Shown here: positions 62,547 through 64,000 of the stretch, one piece after another
Numbering within the stretch: the first letter of the stretch is position 1
Layout: the number at the start of each line of letters is the position of its first letter
Assembly: GCF_001542855.1 (NCBI RefSeq)
Contig: NZ_LNBY01000018.1
Location: 340,787 to 404,786 of the forward strand
Reading direction: 5' to 3'
DNA: 64,000 nt
DNA from: Erythrobacter sp. AP23
GTDB lineage: Bacteria > Pseudomonadota > Alphaproteobacteria > Sphingomonadales > Sphingomonadaceae
The notes under the pieces: generated by a model
What the model was told of the DNA's origin: nothing
What the model saw: the letters and a program-made list of their open reading frames with translations, nothing else
Databases searched by the model: none
Translations under genes and position numbers: made by a program

Positions 62547-63311
62547 ATGGAGGTGTTCGGTTTCGATCTGGGGCCGATCGTCCCCTTCATCCTGATCGGT
62601 TTTGCAGCTCAGATGGTCGATGGCGCGCTGGGCATGGCCTTCGGCGTCATCACCAACACGCTGATGGTCGGCCTGCTCGGTGTGCCCCCCGCCCTCGCCT
62701 CGCAACGCGTGCACCTGGTCGAGTGCTTCACAACCGCGACCTCGGGCATCAGCCATCTGCTGAGCGGCAATATCGACAAGAGCCTGTTTGTCCGGCTGCT
62801 GATCCCCGGCGTGATCGGGGGGCTGGTCGGCAGTTATCTGATCACTGCTGTCGATGGCGACGCGATAAAGCCCTATGTGCTCGTCTACCTTGCGGCCATC
62901 GGGGTATGGCTGCTCTTCCGCGGCCTGCTCTATCCGCCCAAACTGCGCGAGGCGAAGCATGTCGCACCGCTGGGCCTGATCGGAGGCTTCCTCGATTCGG
63001 CCGGTGGCGGAGGCTGGGGGCCTGTCGTCACTTCCAACCTGCTCGTCCAAGGTGCCGAGCCGCGCAAGGTCGTGGGAACGGTCAACTCGGTCGAATTCTT
63101 CCTGACGCTCTCCATCTCGGCCAGCTTCGCCTATCATCTGGGCGTATCGCACATCGCCGGACCGACACTGGGCCTGATCGTCGGCGGGATCGCCGCAGCG
63201 CCCTTCGGCGCACTGGCGGCGAAGCACTTCAGCCCCAAGCTGATGCTGATCCTCGTCGGCATCGCGCTGAGCGTTACCAGCGCATACGGTATCTGGACGG
63301 CATGGGGATGA
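62547..63311 (+). CDS. TSUP family permease (TauE/SafE-like)
   Basis: A 254-residue membrane protein with about eight helices in two repeats: FILIGFAAQMVDGALGMAFGVITNTLM and, in the second half, GLIGGFLDSAGGGGWGPVVTSNLL. The family exports or imports sulfite, sulfonates or other organic anions; the substrate is unknown here. ATG 62547 starts just before the first helix; ATG 62508 or an even earlier frame open to 62415 is possible. trmB follows 19 bases later. Confidence 0.88.
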   Translation: MEVFGFDLGPIVPFILIGFAAQMVDGALGMAFGVITNTLMVGLLGVPPALASQRVHLVECFTTATSGISHLLSGNIDKSLFVRLLIPGVIGGLVGSYLITAVDGDAIKPYVLVYLAAIGVWLLFRGLLYPPKLREAKHVAPLGLIGGFLDSAGGGGWGPVVTSNLLVQGAEPRKVVGTVNSVEFFLTLSISASFAYHLGVSHIAGPTLGLIVGGIAAAPFGALAAKHFSPKLMLILVGIALSVTSAYGIWTAWG

Positions 63312-63330
63312 TGGCGCTACGGCGCGCCGC

Positions 63331-64000
63331 ATGTCAGCATTCAAGGAAGGCGATCCGACTACGCTCAACCGGCTCTACGGCCGCAGCCAGGGCAAGCCGC
63401 TGCGCGCCGCGCAGCAGGAACTCGTCGACAGGCTGTTGCCGCAGATTTCTGTGCCCGCCGATGGGCCGGTAACGTCGGAGGCGCTGTTCGGCTTCGACCG
63501 GCCCTTGCATTTCGAAATCGGTTTCGGCGGCGGCGAGCATCTGGCCGAGCGCGCCAACCTGCTCCCCGATCACGGCTTCATCGGCGCCGAACCCTTCGTC
63601 AACGGCGTAGCGCAGGCGCTGACGCATGTGCGCGACCGCACGCTGGCCAATGTCCGCATCCATCACGGCGATGCGCTGGAGGTGCTGCGTCGCGTGCCCG
63701 ACGGCGCTTTGACCATGCTCTACCTCCTCCACCCCGATCCGTGGCCCAAAAACAAACACGCCAAGCGCCGCATGATGAACGACGGTCCGGTTCAGATGTT
63801 CGCCGACAAGCTCAAGCCCGGCGGCGAATTCCGCTTCGGCACCGATCATCCCGTATACCTGCGCCACGCCTTGATGGTGATGCGCCGCTTCACCGACGAA
63901 TTCGAATGGCTCGTCGATGGCCCGAAGAGCTGGCAGAACCGCCCCTCTGGCTGGCCCGAAACGCGCTACGAACACAAGGCGCGCACGGTCTACGGCCACG
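63331..64000 (+). CDS. trmB: tRNA (guanine-N7-)-methyltransferase (3' end cut by the window)
   Basis: Methylates guanine 46 of tRNA to m7G. The frame starts at ATG 63331 (MSAFKEGDPTTLNRLYGRSQGK) and runs off the window with no stop, so about 223 residues are seen. The SAM-binding GFGGGEHLAE and the family-specific LLHPDPWPKNKHAKRRMMN with the D-P-W-P-K-x-x-H core are clear; GTDHP and GPKSWQNRP near the end match as well. It is 19 bases downstream of the TSUP permease gene and likely cotranscribed. Confidence 0.96.
   Translation, partial: MSAFKEGDPTTLNRLYGRSQGKPLRAAQQELVDRLLPQISVPADGPVTSEALFGFDRPLHFEIGFGGGEHLAERANLLPDHGFIGAEPFVNGVAQALTHVRDRTLANVRIHHGDALEVLRRVPDGALTMLYLLHPDPWPKNKHAKRRMMNDGPVQMFADKLKPGGEFRFGTDHPVYLRHALMVMRRFTDEFEWLVDGPKSWQNRPSGWPETRYEHKARTVYGH

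Overview
This is a GC-rich window carrying housekeeping genes of an alphaproteobacterium, most likely Sphingomonadales (Erythrobacteraceae-like). The evidence is gene content: CtrA, an HWE histidine kinase, a DUF4167 RNA-binding-type protein, DUF2975 paired with a small XRE regulator, CIRCE-controlled groESL, and the hisS-prfA-prmC-DUF4167-lnt-metK series. I see no plasmid, phage, transposon, CRISPR array, rRNA or tRNA genes.

Layout. 1-6.4 kb: 3' part of pyruvate kinase, an Old Yellow Enzyme-type oxidoreductase, a glutamyl-tRNA synthetase and a GGDEF/EAL protein. 6.5-15.2 kb: rpoC and rpoB on the minus strand. 15.2-17.9 kb: a small plus-strand cassette (DUF2975 membrane protein, XRE regulator, PfpI-like protein, tiny lipoprotein) that separates rpoBC from rplJ-rplL (18.2-19.2 kb), which point the other way. 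19.3-26.2 kb: an unknown Cys/His protein, a MATE transporter, groES-groEL, two unknown envelope proteins and an Asp/Asn hydroxylase-like protein. 26.2-31.2 kb: a DUF305-LVIVD fusion and a coupled kinase/acyl-CoA dehydrogenase pair. 31.3-41 kb: host-attachment family protein, a serine hydrolase, a tiny lipoprotein, polA, an HWE kinase, an MscS channel and a bacterial Cdc48. 41.5-45.5 kb: acid phosphatase lipoprotein, nitronate monooxygenase, di-iron ferritin-like protein, CoA transferase. 45.5-54 kb (minus strand): DUF418, metK, lnt, DUF4167, prmC, prfA, hisS. 54.1-64 kb: ppa, BON-MscS, pmbA, a small membrane protein, lptB, rpoN, ctrA, another MscS, a TSUP permease and trmB, which runs off the window.

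The most interesting items are regulatory or architectural. Three copies of TATCG-N5-CGATA lie over the putative promoter of the DUF2975/XRE pair. The rplJL and rpoBC blocks are split and inverted. An APH-type kinase appears naturally fused to a DUF6285 domain (the LvaA and LvaB functions in one chain) and is coupled to an acyl-CoA dehydrogenase. An orphan minus-strand terminator at 41.1 kb suggests a small RNA or a leader attenuator. A perfect 16-bp palindrome precedes metK and resembles a methionine-cycle operator. All functional assignments come from reading motifs; no database search was run.
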